Assembly: GCF_014174255.1 (NCBI RefSeq)
Contig: NZ_JABEQJ010000020.1
Coordinates: forward strand, 1-64,000
Origin: Gluconacetobacter sacchari
GTDB lineage: Bacteria; Pseudomonadota; Alphaproteobacteria; Acetobacterales; Acetobacteraceae
Direction: 5' to 3'
Length of the DNA stretch: 64,000 bases
How positions within the stretch are numbered: position 1 is the first letter of the stretch; each line of letters begins with the position of its first letter. Under the pieces are notes generated by a model. The model had not been told where the DNA came from. It worked only from the letters and a program-made list of their open reading frames with translations, and made no database searches. Of the stretch, positions 55,275 through 63,952 are shown piece after piece. The position numbers and the translations under genes were made by a program.

Positions 55275-55621
55275 GGCCCACCCTGTTCGACAGGCCAGAG
55301 TTCCTATCTTCTCCAACGACTCCAAAGCGCACCGCCTCTGGAGTCACTTTGCATGCCAACGCGATATCTCGGCATTGCAGCGCGTATATCGATTTCAATA
55401 TCCGACCGGAAGCGAGTGACGCGATTTCATGATTTTATGATTCATTGATTCGCAAGAACCTGATGAAGTCAGGCAGGCCCGGACTGACATGGATCGGACG
55501 TTCCCGCCGCCTCACGAAGGATGTCGAGACAACGCTCCCGTCATCCTGCGCGTGGTTGATGATCGCCCACATCCGCGGCGTTCTGCGGACAATCAATCAG
55601 GCCGCTTTCCGACCCAGGCCC
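55275..55621. other. Intergenic region between convergent genes
   Basis: The only structure noted is a possible hairpin at 55318-55345. No open frame here looks like a gene; longer frames are shadows of the aldo/keto reductase gene. Confidence 0.5.
55318..55345. terminator. Possible bidirectional terminator hairpin
   Basis: Perfect 7-base arms GACTCCA and TGGAGTC with a 14-base loop, 44 bases past the aminotransferase stop codon, followed by ACTTT. It lies between convergent genes and could terminate either; the loop is long and the U-tract short. Confidence 0.35.
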
Positions 55622-56656
55622 TCAGGTCTGGTTTTGATTGTAACGCATGATCCGGCCATGGCGTCCCTGCCGATCATTCTCAAGCTCATAACAATCTCCT
55701 TCCACGCCGGTTGCCGTGCCGACCTCTGTCCTGATTGCGGAAAGATCGTCTTCATCCAGAGAAAACGAGAATATTTCTTTATTTCTTTCAAGATAGCGCG
55801 TGGATGTCGCGCCGACGATACACCCCGCGACCAACGGCTGATCGAGTACCCACCGAACGGCAACCTCACCTATCCCCACACCGTGCTTCCTGCCGATATC
55901 CGCCAGGCAACGCAGCAGCGACTGAAAGGCGCCCCACCCACCATAATCATCGATGATCAGCTTGTATTTGATCAGAGACCGATTCACGACCCCGTCCACA
56001 GGCTCGGCTTTTCCCAACCATGTTTCTGAGAAGAACCCACCGGCAAGCTGCCCATAGGTCAGAATCTTCATTCCCTTTTCGAGCGCATAGCCTTGCAGGA
56101 AGCGGGCGGGCCTCTGATCGATCAGCGAATACTGGTTCTGCGTCGCAACAAACGGAACACCGGCATCGACCAGTTTCCTAAGTTGCGGAACGCTGAAATT
56201 GGTAACGCCGAGCCTCGCGATTTTACCCGCCTGCATCAGTTCCTTCAGCACCAGCGCCGTTTCGACGGCGCCCGGTATCGCAAAATCCCACCAGAAGAAC
56301 TGCACCAGATCCAGACAATCGACCTTCAGCCGCTTCAGGGAGCGATCAATGATCCCCGTAATATATTGCCGGTCGATCGTCGGCAGCACGTCGAAATCCG
56401 GCACGAACTTCGTCTGGACCTGCACCCGCCCGGCCAGCGACGGGCATGCCTGCCGAAAATCTCCGATCAGCTCCTCGACACCCGTATAATGATCGGCACA
56501 ATCGAAGGTCGTAATCCCCGCTTCGACAAACGCAGCCATGTCCTTTACGGCCTGCGCGCGGTCGACCTCCCCGTGCCCGCCGGCCAGATGCCAGCCTCCC
56601 TTTATAATTCGTGATATTTCATATCCTGGCGCCAGGGTAAAACGTTCGATTGCCAT
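55622..56656 (-). CDS. Aldo/keto reductase family protein lacking the catalytic His
   Basis: The product is 344 residues with the aldo/keto reductase barrel. Of the catalytic tetrad, Asp and Tyr (FDCADHYTGVEELIG) and Lys (QVQTKFVPD) are visible, but the fourth residue, His in the family pattern QxHWW, is Phe (LVQFFWWDFAIPG; codons TTC TTC). NADPH-site elements follow (GVTNFSVPQLRKL, then late motif CIVGATSTRYLERN). The replacement predicts impaired or altered reduction, as in some divergent AKRs that isomerise or act as sensors. The start codon overlaps the stop codon of the TIGR04076 gene. Confidence 0.88.
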   Translation of the reverse strand: MAIERFTLAPGYEISRIIKGGWHLAGGHGEVDRAQAVKDMAAFVEAGITTFDCADHYTGVEELIGDFRQACPSLAGRVQVQTKFVPDFDVLPTIDRQYITGIIDRSLKRLKVDCLDLVQFFWWDFAIPGAVETALVLKELMQAGKIARLGVTNFSVPQLRKLVDAGVPFVATQNQYSLIDQRPARFLQGYALEKGMKILTYGQLAGGFFSETWLGKAEPVDGVVNRSLIKYKLIIDDYGGWGAFQSLLRCLADIGRKHGVGIGEVAVRWVLDQPLVAGCIVGATSTRYLERNKEIFSFSLDEDDLSAIRTEVGTATGVEGDCYELENDRQGRHGRIMRYNQNQT

Positions 56657-57036
56657 TATGCCGCCGTGTCTTTGGAAATTGCGAGCGGGACGGCCGTTGT
56701 CTCCTCATGCTTGAAGCGACGGCGCCCGATACGGGTGATACGCAGGCGCGAAGGGCAGCACGGATCAGGACAGGCTACCTCGCTATCGGTACTCATCCAG
56801 TCCTGCGCGGCCGTTACGCGCTGCTTCGCGGGAAGAAGCGGAAGAACGGCGGCCAGCGAATAGGCGCTAAACGGCATATCCTCCCGGAAATACAGGAGTT
56901 CTCCGCGCATTTCAAAGTAATCGCCTGGCTTCCCGTTACACCAGATCTTGGCACTTTCCGGCGCGACAAGCTCAATTCGAAGGTCGTACAGTTCGAATTC
57001 ATCGGGCGCCATTGGCGCAGCCGGCCGCTCGTCCAT
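56656..57036 (-). CDS. TIGR04076 family protein
   Basis: The product is 126 residues from the ATG at 57036, which has a GGAGG ribosome-binding site seven bases upstream (an earlier in-frame ATG lies at 57069). Features of the TIGR04076 family are visible: YDLRIELVAPESA, CNGKPGDYFEMRGE, YSLAAVLPLLPAKQR and DWMSTDSEVACPDPCCPSRL, with several conserved Cys that may bind a metal. The biochemical role of the family is unknown. The stop codon overlaps the AKR start by one base, so both are expressed together, under the palindrome at 57072-57097. Confidence 0.85.
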   Translation of the reverse strand: MDERPAAPMAPDEFELYDLRIELVAPESAKIWCNGKPGDYFEMRGELLYFREDMPFSAYSLAAVLPLLPAKQRVTAAQDWMSTDSEVACPDPCCPSRLRITRIGRRRFKHEETTAVPLAISKDTAA

Positions 57037-57071
57037 GCCATCCTCCACGTTGCGATGACAATGTGGCATGG

Positions 57072-57097
57072 ATAATATCTTTGATCAAAGATATTAT
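57072..57097. promoter_or_regulatory. 26-bp perfect palindrome, candidate GntR operator
   Basis: The sequence is symmetrical over its full 26 bases, centred on TTTGATCAAA and flanked by AATATC/GATATT. It lies 35 bases upstream of the TIGR04076-AKR unit and just past the stop codon of the FCD regulator. It is AT-rich without a T-tract, which argues for an operator rather than a terminator. Confidence 0.6.
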
Positions 57098-57100
57098 TAG

Positions 57101-57793
57101 CTACTCCGCGACTTTCTTTCGGCCGGGGGGCGGGTTCGCAGCCAGCAGATCGAACGAAATGTCGACATCCTTTTCAAAGGCCGCGATCGTCGCGTCGAGG
57201 TCACGCCTGCCCAGCGCGGCGAGCATCGCATGATGATGAACCAGGCCCCGCCCCGGATTAAGGTCGTTCAGCGCCGTGGCATGGCCGAGATAAGGTCCGA
57301 ATTGCAGCCACAGACTTTCGATGATGGGCATCAGAACGACCGAACGAGACAGTCTGTACAGTTGGAAATGAAAGCGCGCATTCGCTTCGACTGCCTCAGG
57401 AATGTTTCCCGTCCCTTCCAGCGAAACCTGATACGCCAGGAGCGCCCGGATCTCATCGAGGTCGGGCGCCGTCAGATGGTCGAATGCCGCCCGAATGGCG
57501 AATCCCTCCACTGTCTTTCGGACACGCCGCAGGTCCTCCAGTCGGTCCTCAGACAGTACCGGCACGACGATCGATCGGTTGGGCGCGTTTTCCAGTGCCC
57601 GTTCGGCCACCAACCGCGACAGAGCTTCCCGCACGGGCATCGCGCTGCTGCCATACGCGGCAGCCACCTCCATCAGCTTGAAGAGATGCCCCGGAAAAAA
57701 AAAGCCGCACATGATGCGGTGACGGAGATCCGTGTAGATCTGCTCCTGTATCGTCGAGCGCTCGACAGGTTTTATCGTGCCGTTCAATCCCAT
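57101..57793 (-). CDS. GntR-family regulator, FadR/FCD subfamily
   Basis: The product is 230 residues from the ATG at 57793. The winged helix (IYTDLRHRIMCGFFFPGHLF, then EVAAAYGSSAMPVREALSRL) and the FCD effector domain (EANARFHFQLYRLSRSVVLM, ending in HHHAMLAALGRRDLDATIAA) are clear. The His residues of the effector domain suggest a metal-bound carboxylate ligand. It is read in the same direction as TIGR04076 and the AKR, with a 26-bp palindrome in the intergenic gap. It is divergent from the nitrate operon, with about 257 bases between starts. In-frame codons reach a GTG at 57832. Confidence 0.88.
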   Translation of the reverse strand: MGLNGTIKPVERSTIQEQIYTDLRHRIMCGFFFPGHLFKLMEVAAAYGSSAMPVREALSRLVAERALENAPNRSIVVPVLSEDRLEDLRRVRKTVEGFAIRAAFDHLTAPDLDEIRALLAYQVSLEGTGNIPEAVEANARFHFQLYRLSRSVVLMPIIESLWLQFGPYLGHATALNDLNPGRGLVHHHAMLAALGRRDLDATIAAFEKDVDISFDLLAANPPPGRKKVAE

Positions 57794-57919
57794 TCCCGCT
57801 TCTCTCGCCCGTCCTGACAGCCCATCATGCACATCGTATCATGACATGGCCGAGGGCAAACAGCGCAGGCCGTCCACACGGCTTTCGGTCATCGCAATCC
57901 CGTTCGCCGAAATATTATT

Positions 57920-57948
57920 TTGACTCCATATCATTCTTGCCGGATAAT
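57920..57948 (+). promoter_or_regulatory. Sigma70-like promoter of the nitrate assimilation operon
   Basis: TTGACT at 57920-57925, a 17-base spacer and GATAAT at 57943-57948 form a near-consensus promoter reading toward the NarK-type gene, whose ATG lies about 100 bases downstream. Confidence 0.6.
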
Positions 57949-58050
57949 AATTCCGAAGCACGCTCCAGCATCGGTTCCCGCCAATGACGGCGGACCAACC
58001 GGGGGCGACGGCGCACACGACGAGACACCAGGTGGTCAAGGACGGCCATC

Positions 58051-59325
58051 ATGCCCGCAGAGGGCGCGCCCACCCGATGCCAGGCGGGCGCTGGATGCTG
58101 CACCGTGGACAGACAATTCTTCAAAGCCGGCAACCCGCGCACGCTCCTTGCGGCGTTTCTCTATTTCGACGCATCCTTCATGGTCTGGGTGCTCCTCGGG
58201 CCGCTGGGCATCGCGATCGCGCATGACCTGCACCTGAATGCCGGGCAGAAGGGCTTCCTGGTCGCCATACCGGTGCTGGCGGGCGCGCTGTTCCGCGTCG
58301 CCGCCGGCGCGCTGGTCGATCATTTCGGCCCCCGCCGCGTCGCCATCCTGATGCAGCTCCTGGTCATCGCCGGCCTGGCCGCGACCTGGGTCGCCGCCCC
58401 CCACACCTATTCGGGGCTTTTCCCCCTCGCCCTGGTCCTCGGCGTGGCGGGCGCCTCCTTCGCCGTCGCCCTGCCCCTCGCCTCCGGCTGGTATCCGCCG
58501 CATTATCAGGGCACGGCGCTGGGCATCGCCGGCGCCGGCAATTCCGGCACCGCGCTCGCCGCCCTGTTCGCCCCCGGCCTGGCGATCCTCTATGGCTGGC
58601 TCAACGTGGTCGGCCTGGCCACCCTGCCGCTGGCCGCCGTCCTCGTCGCCTTCCTGTTCCTGGCCAAGGAGCCGCCCCGCCGCCCCAGCGCCGGCCTCGT
58701 CGCATGGCTGCCGGTCCTGAAAAAACCCGATTGCTGGGCGCTGATGTTCTTCTACAGCGTCACCTTCGGCGGCTTCGTCGGCCTCGCCTCCTTCCTCACC
58801 ATCTATTTCAACGACCAGTACGGCCTGCCGCCGGCGGTAGCGGGAGGCTGCACGGCGCTGGTCGTGTTCGTGGGCTCGTTCGTCCGTCCCCTGGGCGGCG
58901 CCCTGGCCGACCGCATCGGCGGCGACCGCGCGCTGTTCCTCCTCTACGCCGCCGCCGCCGCCGTCTTCGCCCTGATCGGCTACGGCCTGCCCACCATCTG
59001 GCTGGCCTTCCCCGCCTTCTTCCTCGGCATGCTCCTGCTGGGGCTGGGCAACGGCGCGGTGTTCCAGATCGTGCCGACACGCTTCCCCCACCAGGTCGGC
59101 ATCCTGACCGGGCTGGTGGGCATGAGCGGCGGCGTGGGCGGCTTCTACCTCGCCTCGTCGCTCGGCGCGGCCCGCCAATCGACCGGGTCGTACGGTCCCG
59201 GCTTCCTGGCCTTCGCGGGCATCGCCCTGCTCGCCCTCGGCTGCGTGTCCGTCTGCCGCCGCCGCTGGAAGGCCGCGTCCGCCGCCCCGCTGCCCGGCGA
59301 TACGGAACTTCCCGCCGCCCTCTGA
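58051..59325 (+). CDS. NarK/NasA-type nitrate/nitrite transporter (MFS)
   Basis: The product is 424 residues with twelve segments. AGGA eight bases upstream supports the ATG. The first half carries the nitrate-porter signature GIAGAGNSGTALAALFAPGL, the second the related GLVGMSGGVGGFYLASSL, and a conserved Arg pair in segments 2 and 8 (FRVAAG, VRPLGGALADRI). The gene is the first of an operon with an outer-membrane channel, nitrite reductase and nitrate reductase, so import of nitrate for assimilation is the expected role. Confidence 0.92.
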   Translation: MPAEGAPTRCQAGAGCCTVDRQFFKAGNPRTLLAAFLYFDASFMVWVLLGPLGIAIAHDLHLNAGQKGFLVAIPVLAGALFRVAAGALVDHFGPRRVAILMQLLVIAGLAATWVAAPHTYSGLFPLALVLGVAGASFAVALPLASGWYPPHYQGTALGIAGAGNSGTALAALFAPGLAILYGWLNVVGLATLPLAAVLVAFLFLAKEPPRRPSAGLVAWLPVLKKPDCWALMFFYSVTFGGFVGLASFLTIYFNDQYGLPPAVAGGCTALVVFVGSFVRPLGGALADRIGGDRALFLLYAAAAAVFALIGYGLPTIWLAFPAFFLGMLLLGLGNGAVFQIVPTRFPHQVGILTGLVGMSGGVGGFYLASSLGAARQSTGSYGPGFLAFAGIALLALGCVSVCRRRWKAASAAPLPGDTELPAAL

Positions 59326-59354
59326 TCTTTTTTCGAGCCACGGACATCCATAAC

Positions 59355-61013
59355 GTGCCCCACACCCCGCCCGGCGCGCGCCAGACGCGTGCCCTCGCTC
59401 GCCCGCATCGCCTCCACGCCCATGCCGCGCTGCTGGCCGCCGCCATCCTGGCCCGACCGGCCCACGCCGCCACCCCGGCCGACCGCACGGCACCGCCCGC
59501 GACCAGCCAGAAGAAGGCGGAAAGAAAGACCCCGCCCGCCGCCGCCAGGCCGCCCCACACTAGCAACTGGGGCGTCTTCAACGCCGGCAAGGGCGCCGCC
59601 GCCGGTTTCGGCGCCATGAACGGCTACGGCCAGGCCCGCTGGGCGGAGGATTGGAGCGACCTCGCCACCACGCCCCCGGCGCAACGCCGGCAGGACTGGT
59701 TCAACCGCCTCAAATATATCCGCCTGACCGACAAGGGCGATATCTGGCTGTCGATCAGCGGCGAGGAACGGCTGCGCTATATTTTCGAAAACCAGCCGAT
59801 GATGGGCACGGCCGGCAAGACCAACGCCAGCCGCCTGCTGCTGCGCAACCTGTACGGCGCCGACCTGCATCTGGGCGACCATGTCCGCGCCTACGCCGAA
59901 TTTCTCTGGGGCGTCGCCGGCGGCAGCAATTATTACGGCTACCAGACCGGCATCCAGCGCGAGCGGCTCGACCTCCAGCAGGGCATCCTGGAGGTCAAGG
60001 GCAAGCTCCTCGGCGCCAGGATGGGCGCGATCGGCGGCCGGCAGGTGTTCCTCGACGCCCCCATCTCAATGCAGTCCGCCCGCGACCTGCCCAACGTGCA
60101 GCAGACCTGGGACGGCGTCCGGGGCTACGCGGTATGGAAATCCTTCCGCCTCGACCTGTTCGATTTCATGCAGACCAACAAGCTGCCGCGCAACGTCTTC
60201 GCCGACGGCACCAACTACAATGCCCGGATGTACGGCGCCTATACGTCCACGTCGCTGCCCGCCTTCACCATCCTGGGGCAGAAGGCGCACATCTTCGCCG
60301 ACGTCTTTTTCCTCGGCTATCTCTTCGGCGGCCCCGCCGCATCCCTGCCGCTGGCCAGGACCGGCGCGGCCCAGGCCGGCTCGACCCGCCGCGACAATAT
60401 CGGCACCCGCCTGTGGGGCACCGCCGGCCCCTTCGATGCCAGCCTGACGGGCGTGTTCCAGGGCGGCGACTTCCGCCCGGCGCACAATGCGGGGCCGACC
60501 CGCGCGGTTCGCGCCTACGCCGTCAACGGCGTGGCGAACTGGAACGCAAGCGGCCTGCCCGGCAAGCCCTCGCTCGGCATCCAGGCCGACCTGTTCTCGG
60601 GCGGGTCCTACCACAGCAAGGACGGCGCCGTCGGCACCTTCGCCACGCCCTATTTCCCGCTGCCTTATTACAATGACGTCACGCTGGCCCTCACCTCGCA
60701 GAATCTCATCGGCGTCGGCCCCGTCATCACCGCCACGCCATTTTCCACCCTTCACCTGCGGCTGCATGTACCGGTATTCTGGCGCGACAGCACGCAGGAC
60801 GCCGTCTACGGCACGGGCAAGATCTATGCGTGGCGAAACACCCTGCATGGCGGGTTCATCGGCGTCACACCCCAGGCACAGGCGGCATGGCACTTCGCGC
60901 CGCACTGGACATGGACGCACGACATCGCGGGCCTGGCCGCCTCGCAGGGCATGCGACAGGCCGGCGCCAAAAGCGGCGTGTTCTACATGCAGACCGTGGA
61001 ATTCAAGTTCTGA
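59355..61013 (+). CDS. Alginate-export-domain outer-membrane protein of the nitrate operon
   Basis: The product is 552 residues from the GTG at 59355; no strong ribosome-binding site is visible, so the start is uncertain. A signal peptide (AHAALLAAAILARPAHA) is followed by an Ala/Pro-rich linker and a beta-barrel ending VEFKF, with terminal Phe. The barrel begins WLSISGEERLRYIFENQPM, typical of the alginate-export (AlgE-like) family, and has many aromatic girdle residues. In this context it is probably an outer-membrane channel for nitrate or nitrite, not for alginate. It lies between the transporter and nirBD, 29 and 38 bases from its neighbours. Confidence 0.85.
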   Translation: MPHTPPGARQTRALARPHRLHAHAALLAAAILARPAHAATPADRTAPPATSQKKAERKTPPAAARPPHTSNWGVFNAGKGAAAGFGAMNGYGQARWAEDWSDLATTPPAQRRQDWFNRLKYIRLTDKGDIWLSISGEERLRYIFENQPMMGTAGKTNASRLLLRNLYGADLHLGDHVRAYAEFLWGVAGGSNYYGYQTGIQRERLDLQQGILEVKGKLLGARMGAIGGRQVFLDAPISMQSARDLPNVQQTWDGVRGYAVWKSFRLDLFDFMQTNKLPRNVFADGTNYNARMYGAYTSTSLPAFTILGQKAHIFADVFFLGYLFGGPAASLPLARTGAAQAGSTRRDNIGTRLWGTAGPFDASLTGVFQGGDFRPAHNAGPTRAVRAYAVNGVANWNASGLPGKPSLGIQADLFSGGSYHSKDGAVGTFATPYFPLPYYNDVTLALTSQNLIGVGPVITATPFSTLHLRLHVPVFWRDSTQDAVYGTGKIYAWRNTLHGGFIGVTPQAQAAWHFAPHWTWTHDIAGLAASQGMRQAGAKSGVFYMQTVEFKF

Positions 61014-61051
61014 CCACGCGACGCGCGCGGCACGACAAAGGAAGAGACAGC

Positions 61052-63946
61052 ATGACCGGCACCGGCAACATCGTCATCATCGGCAACGGCATGGTCGGCC
61101 ATTACTGCGCCGAGCAACTGGTCATGCACAGCCTGCATCAGGACCACGCCATCCACGTCTTCGGCGAGGAACTGCACGACGCCTACGACCGCGTGCATCT
61201 CACCGCCTACATGACCGGGCAGGATGCCGCCGCCCTCTCCCTGCATCAGGAGGATTTCCACACCGCCCACGGTCTCACGCTCCATCGCGGCGTCCGCGTC
61301 ACGGCGATCGACCGCGCGGCGCGCACCATCGAAAGCAGCGAAGGCACCCTGCCGTACCACACGCTCATCATCGCCACCGGCTCCACGCCCTTCGTGCCGT
61401 CCGTGCCCGGCAACAGCGGCACCGCCGGCCTGGTCTACCGCACGCTGGACGACCTGGACCAGATCCGCGCGGCCGCCGCGGGCGCCGCGCGCGGCACCGT
61501 CATCGGCGGCGGCCTGCTGGGGCTGGAGGCCGCCAACGCGCTGGCCGGCCTGGGCCTGGCCACCACGGTCGTCGAATTCGCCCCCCGCCTGATGCCCGTC
61601 CAGCTCGATGAAGAGGGCGGACAGGCCCTGAAGCACCGCATCGAGGCATTGGGCCTCACGGTGCTGACCGGCCACGCCACGCAGCAGATCGTCGCCGGCG
61701 AGACATGCCGCCACCGCCTGGTCTTTTCCGACGGCGGCACGCTGGAAACCGACCTCGTGGTCTTCTCCGCCGGCATCCGCCCGCAGGACCGCCTGGCCCG
61801 CGCGTGCGGGCTCCCCCTCGGTCCGCGCGGCGGCATCGTCATCGACGACACCTGCCGCACCGCCGACCCGGCCATCTTCGCCGTCGGCGAATGCGCCGCG
61901 TGGAACGGCCAGGTCTTCGGCCTGGTCGCGCCCGGCTACGCCATGGCCCGCACCGTCGCCGCCCACCTGGCGGGCGAGGAAGCCGCCTTCACCGGCGCCG
62001 ACATGTCCACCAAGCTCAAGCTGCTCGGCGTCGATGTCGGCTCCATCGGCGACGCCCATGGCGCCACGCCTGGCAGCCGCAGCTACCGCTTCATCGGCGA
62101 GGCCGAGGGCTCCTACCGCCGCCTGGTCCTCTCGGGCGACGGCACGCGGGTCATCGGCGCCGTGCTGGTCGGCGACAATTCCTATTACGACACGATCCTG
62201 CAATATGTGCAGAACGCCATCAAACCGCCCGCCGATCCGGCGGCGCTGATCCTGCCGCGCGGCGAGGGCGCGGAATTGCTGGGCGCCGACTCCCTGCCCG
62301 ACACGGCCATGATCTGCTCCTGCCACAACGTCACCAAGGGCGCGATCCGCGCCGCCATCGACGACGGCAGCACCGATCTCGCCGCCCTCAAGCAATGCAC
62401 CAAGGCCAGCACCGGCTGCGGCGGCTGCGCGGCCCTGCTGAAAAATGTGTTCGAGACCGAGCTGGAAGCTCGCGGCATCACCGTCGACCACAGCCTGTGC
62501 GAGCATTTTTCCCATACCAGGCAGGCGCTTTATTCGCTGGTCCGCGTCCACGGCATCCGGACGTTCGAGGACCTGATGGCCCGGCACGGCAATGGCGGCC
62601 TGGGCTGCGACATCTGCAAGCCCGCCATCGGCTCGATCCTCGCCTCCGCCTGGAACAAGCCGATCACCGACCCGCTCTACATCCCGTTGCAGGACACGAA
62701 CGACACGTTCATGGCCAACATGCAGAAGAACGGCACCTATTCGGTCGTCCCGCGCATCGCCGGCGGCGAAATCACGCCCGACCGCCTGATCGTGCTCGGG
62801 CAGGTCGCGAAGAAATACGGCCTCTACACCAAGATCACCGGCGGCCAGCGCATCGACCTGTTCGGCGCCCAGCTTCACCAACTGCCCGACATCTGGACCG
62901 AACTGCTCGACGCGGGGTTCGAAACCGGCCACGCCTACGGAAAATCGACCCGCACCGTCAAATCCTGCGTCGGCAGCACCTGGTGCCGCTACGGCGTGCA
63001 GGACAGCGTCGCCAAGGCGCTGGACCTGGAAAACCGCTACAAGGGCCTGCGCTCGCCCCACAAGCTGAAATTCGCCGTCTCCGGCTGCACGCGCGAATGC
63101 GCCGAGGCCCAGAGCAAGGATGTCGGCATCATCGCCACCGAAAACGGCTGGAACCTCTATGTCTGCGGCAATGGCGGCATGCGCCCCCGCCACGCCGAAC
63201 TGTTCGCGACCGACCTCGATGCCGAAACCCTGGTGCGCTATATTGATCGTTTCCTGATGTTCTATATCCGCACGGCCGACAGGCTCCAGCGCACCTCCGT
63301 CTGGCGCGAGAACCTCGAAGGCGGGCTGGACTATCTGCGCGACGTCATCATCCATGATTCGCTGGGCATCTGCGCGGAACTGGAACAGCAGATGCAGTCG
63401 GTGGTCGACCAGTATCATTGCGAATGGCGCGACGCGCTGAACGACCGCGACAAGCTCAGGCGCTTCCGCACCTTCGTCAACGACGCCCGGCCGGACCCGA
63501 ACGTCCGCACCCTGCCCGAGCGCGACCAGACCCGCCCCGCCGACAACCTGCCCGAGACCGCGGCCGGGGCCGGCCCGGCGGACTGGACCGATCTCTGCGC
63601 CCAGGCCGACCTGGTCGCCCGCTCCGGCGTCGTCGCCTGGCATGACGGCAGCCAGGTCGCCCTGTTCTACCTGCCCGAATCAGGGACCGACGCCGCCCAT
63701 GTCTACGCCATCGACAATCACGACCCGTTCTCCAACGCCAACGTCATCGGGCGCGGCCTGATGGGCGACCTCAAGGGGCAGCGCATCGTGGCCTCCCCGC
63801 TCTACAAGCAGCATTTCCGCCTGGAAGACGGCCAGTGCCTCGAAGACTCCTCCATCCGCCTGCGGACATGGGACACCCGGCTCCGCGACGGCAAGGTGCA
63901 GATCCGGGCGAAACTCCCGGCGACACCCGACCTGGTCCCCGCCTGA
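61052..63946 (+). CDS. nirB: Fused NirBD assimilatory nitrite reductase
   Basis: The product is 964 residues, longer than usual NirB because a NirD domain is attached. Order of domains: NAD(P)H/FAD module (IVIIGNGMVGHYCAEQL, GGGLLGLEAANALAGLGL; 1-400), a BFD-type 2Fe-2S domain (ICSCHNVTKGAIRAA with STGCGGCAALL; about 420-480), a second redox/Fe-S part (GCDICKPAIGSI), the siroheme/4Fe-4S core (SCVGSTWCRYGVQD and SGCTRECAEAQSKD; about 540-720), and a NirD domain (DWTDLCAQADLVARSGVVAW, VIGRGLMGDLKGQRIVASPL) at 843-955. It reduces nitrite to ammonium with NAD(P)H. The AAGGAAGAG ribosome-binding site fits the ATG at 61052. Confidence 0.95.
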   Translation: MTGTGNIVIIGNGMVGHYCAEQLVMHSLHQDHAIHVFGEELHDAYDRVHLTAYMTGQDAAALSLHQEDFHTAHGLTLHRGVRVTAIDRAARTIESSEGTLPYHTLIIATGSTPFVPSVPGNSGTAGLVYRTLDDLDQIRAAAAGAARGTVIGGGLLGLEAANALAGLGLATTVVEFAPRLMPVQLDEEGGQALKHRIEALGLTVLTGHATQQIVAGETCRHRLVFSDGGTLETDLVVFSAGIRPQDRLARACGLPLGPRGGIVIDDTCRTADPAIFAVGECAAWNGQVFGLVAPGYAMARTVAAHLAGEEAAFTGADMSTKLKLLGVDVGSIGDAHGATPGSRSYRFIGEAEGSYRRLVLSGDGTRVIGAVLVGDNSYYDTILQYVQNAIKPPADPAALILPRGEGAELLGADSLPDTAMICSCHNVTKGAIRAAIDDGSTDLAALKQCTKASTGCGGCAALLKNVFETELEARGITVDHSLCEHFSHTRQALYSLVRVHGIRTFEDLMARHGNGGLGCDICKPAIGSILASAWNKPITDPLYIPLQDTNDTFMANMQKNGTYSVVPRIAGGEITPDRLIVLGQVAKKYGLYTKITGGQRIDLFGAQLHQLPDIWTELLDAGFETGHAYGKSTRTVKSCVGSTWCRYGVQDSVAKALDLENRYKGLRSPHKLKFAVSGCTRECAEAQSKDVGIIATENGWNLYVCGNGGMRPRHAELFATDLDAETLVRYIDRFLMFYIRTADRLQRTSVWRENLEGGLDYLRDVIIHDSLGICAELEQQMQSVVDQYHCEWRDALNDRDKLRRFRTFVNDARPDPNVRTLPERDQTRPADNLPETAAGAGPADWTDLCAQADLVARSGVVAWHDGSQVALFYLPESGTDAAHVYAIDNHDPFSNANVIGRGLMGDLKGQRIVASPLYKQHFRLEDGQCLEDSSIRLRTWDTRLRDGKVQIRAKLPATPDLVPA

Positions 63947-63952
63947 CACGTC

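Noticed and set aside
57101-57832. Use of the GTG at 57832 as the GntR regulator start
   Set aside because: The additional 13 residues do not match the family, and the ATG at 57793 with a purine-rich leader gives a normal N-terminus.
63583-63900. A Rieske 2Fe-2S cluster in the NirD part of the fused nitrite reductase
   Set aside because: The Cys-His ligand pairs are absent; NirD domains keep the Rieske fold without the cluster.
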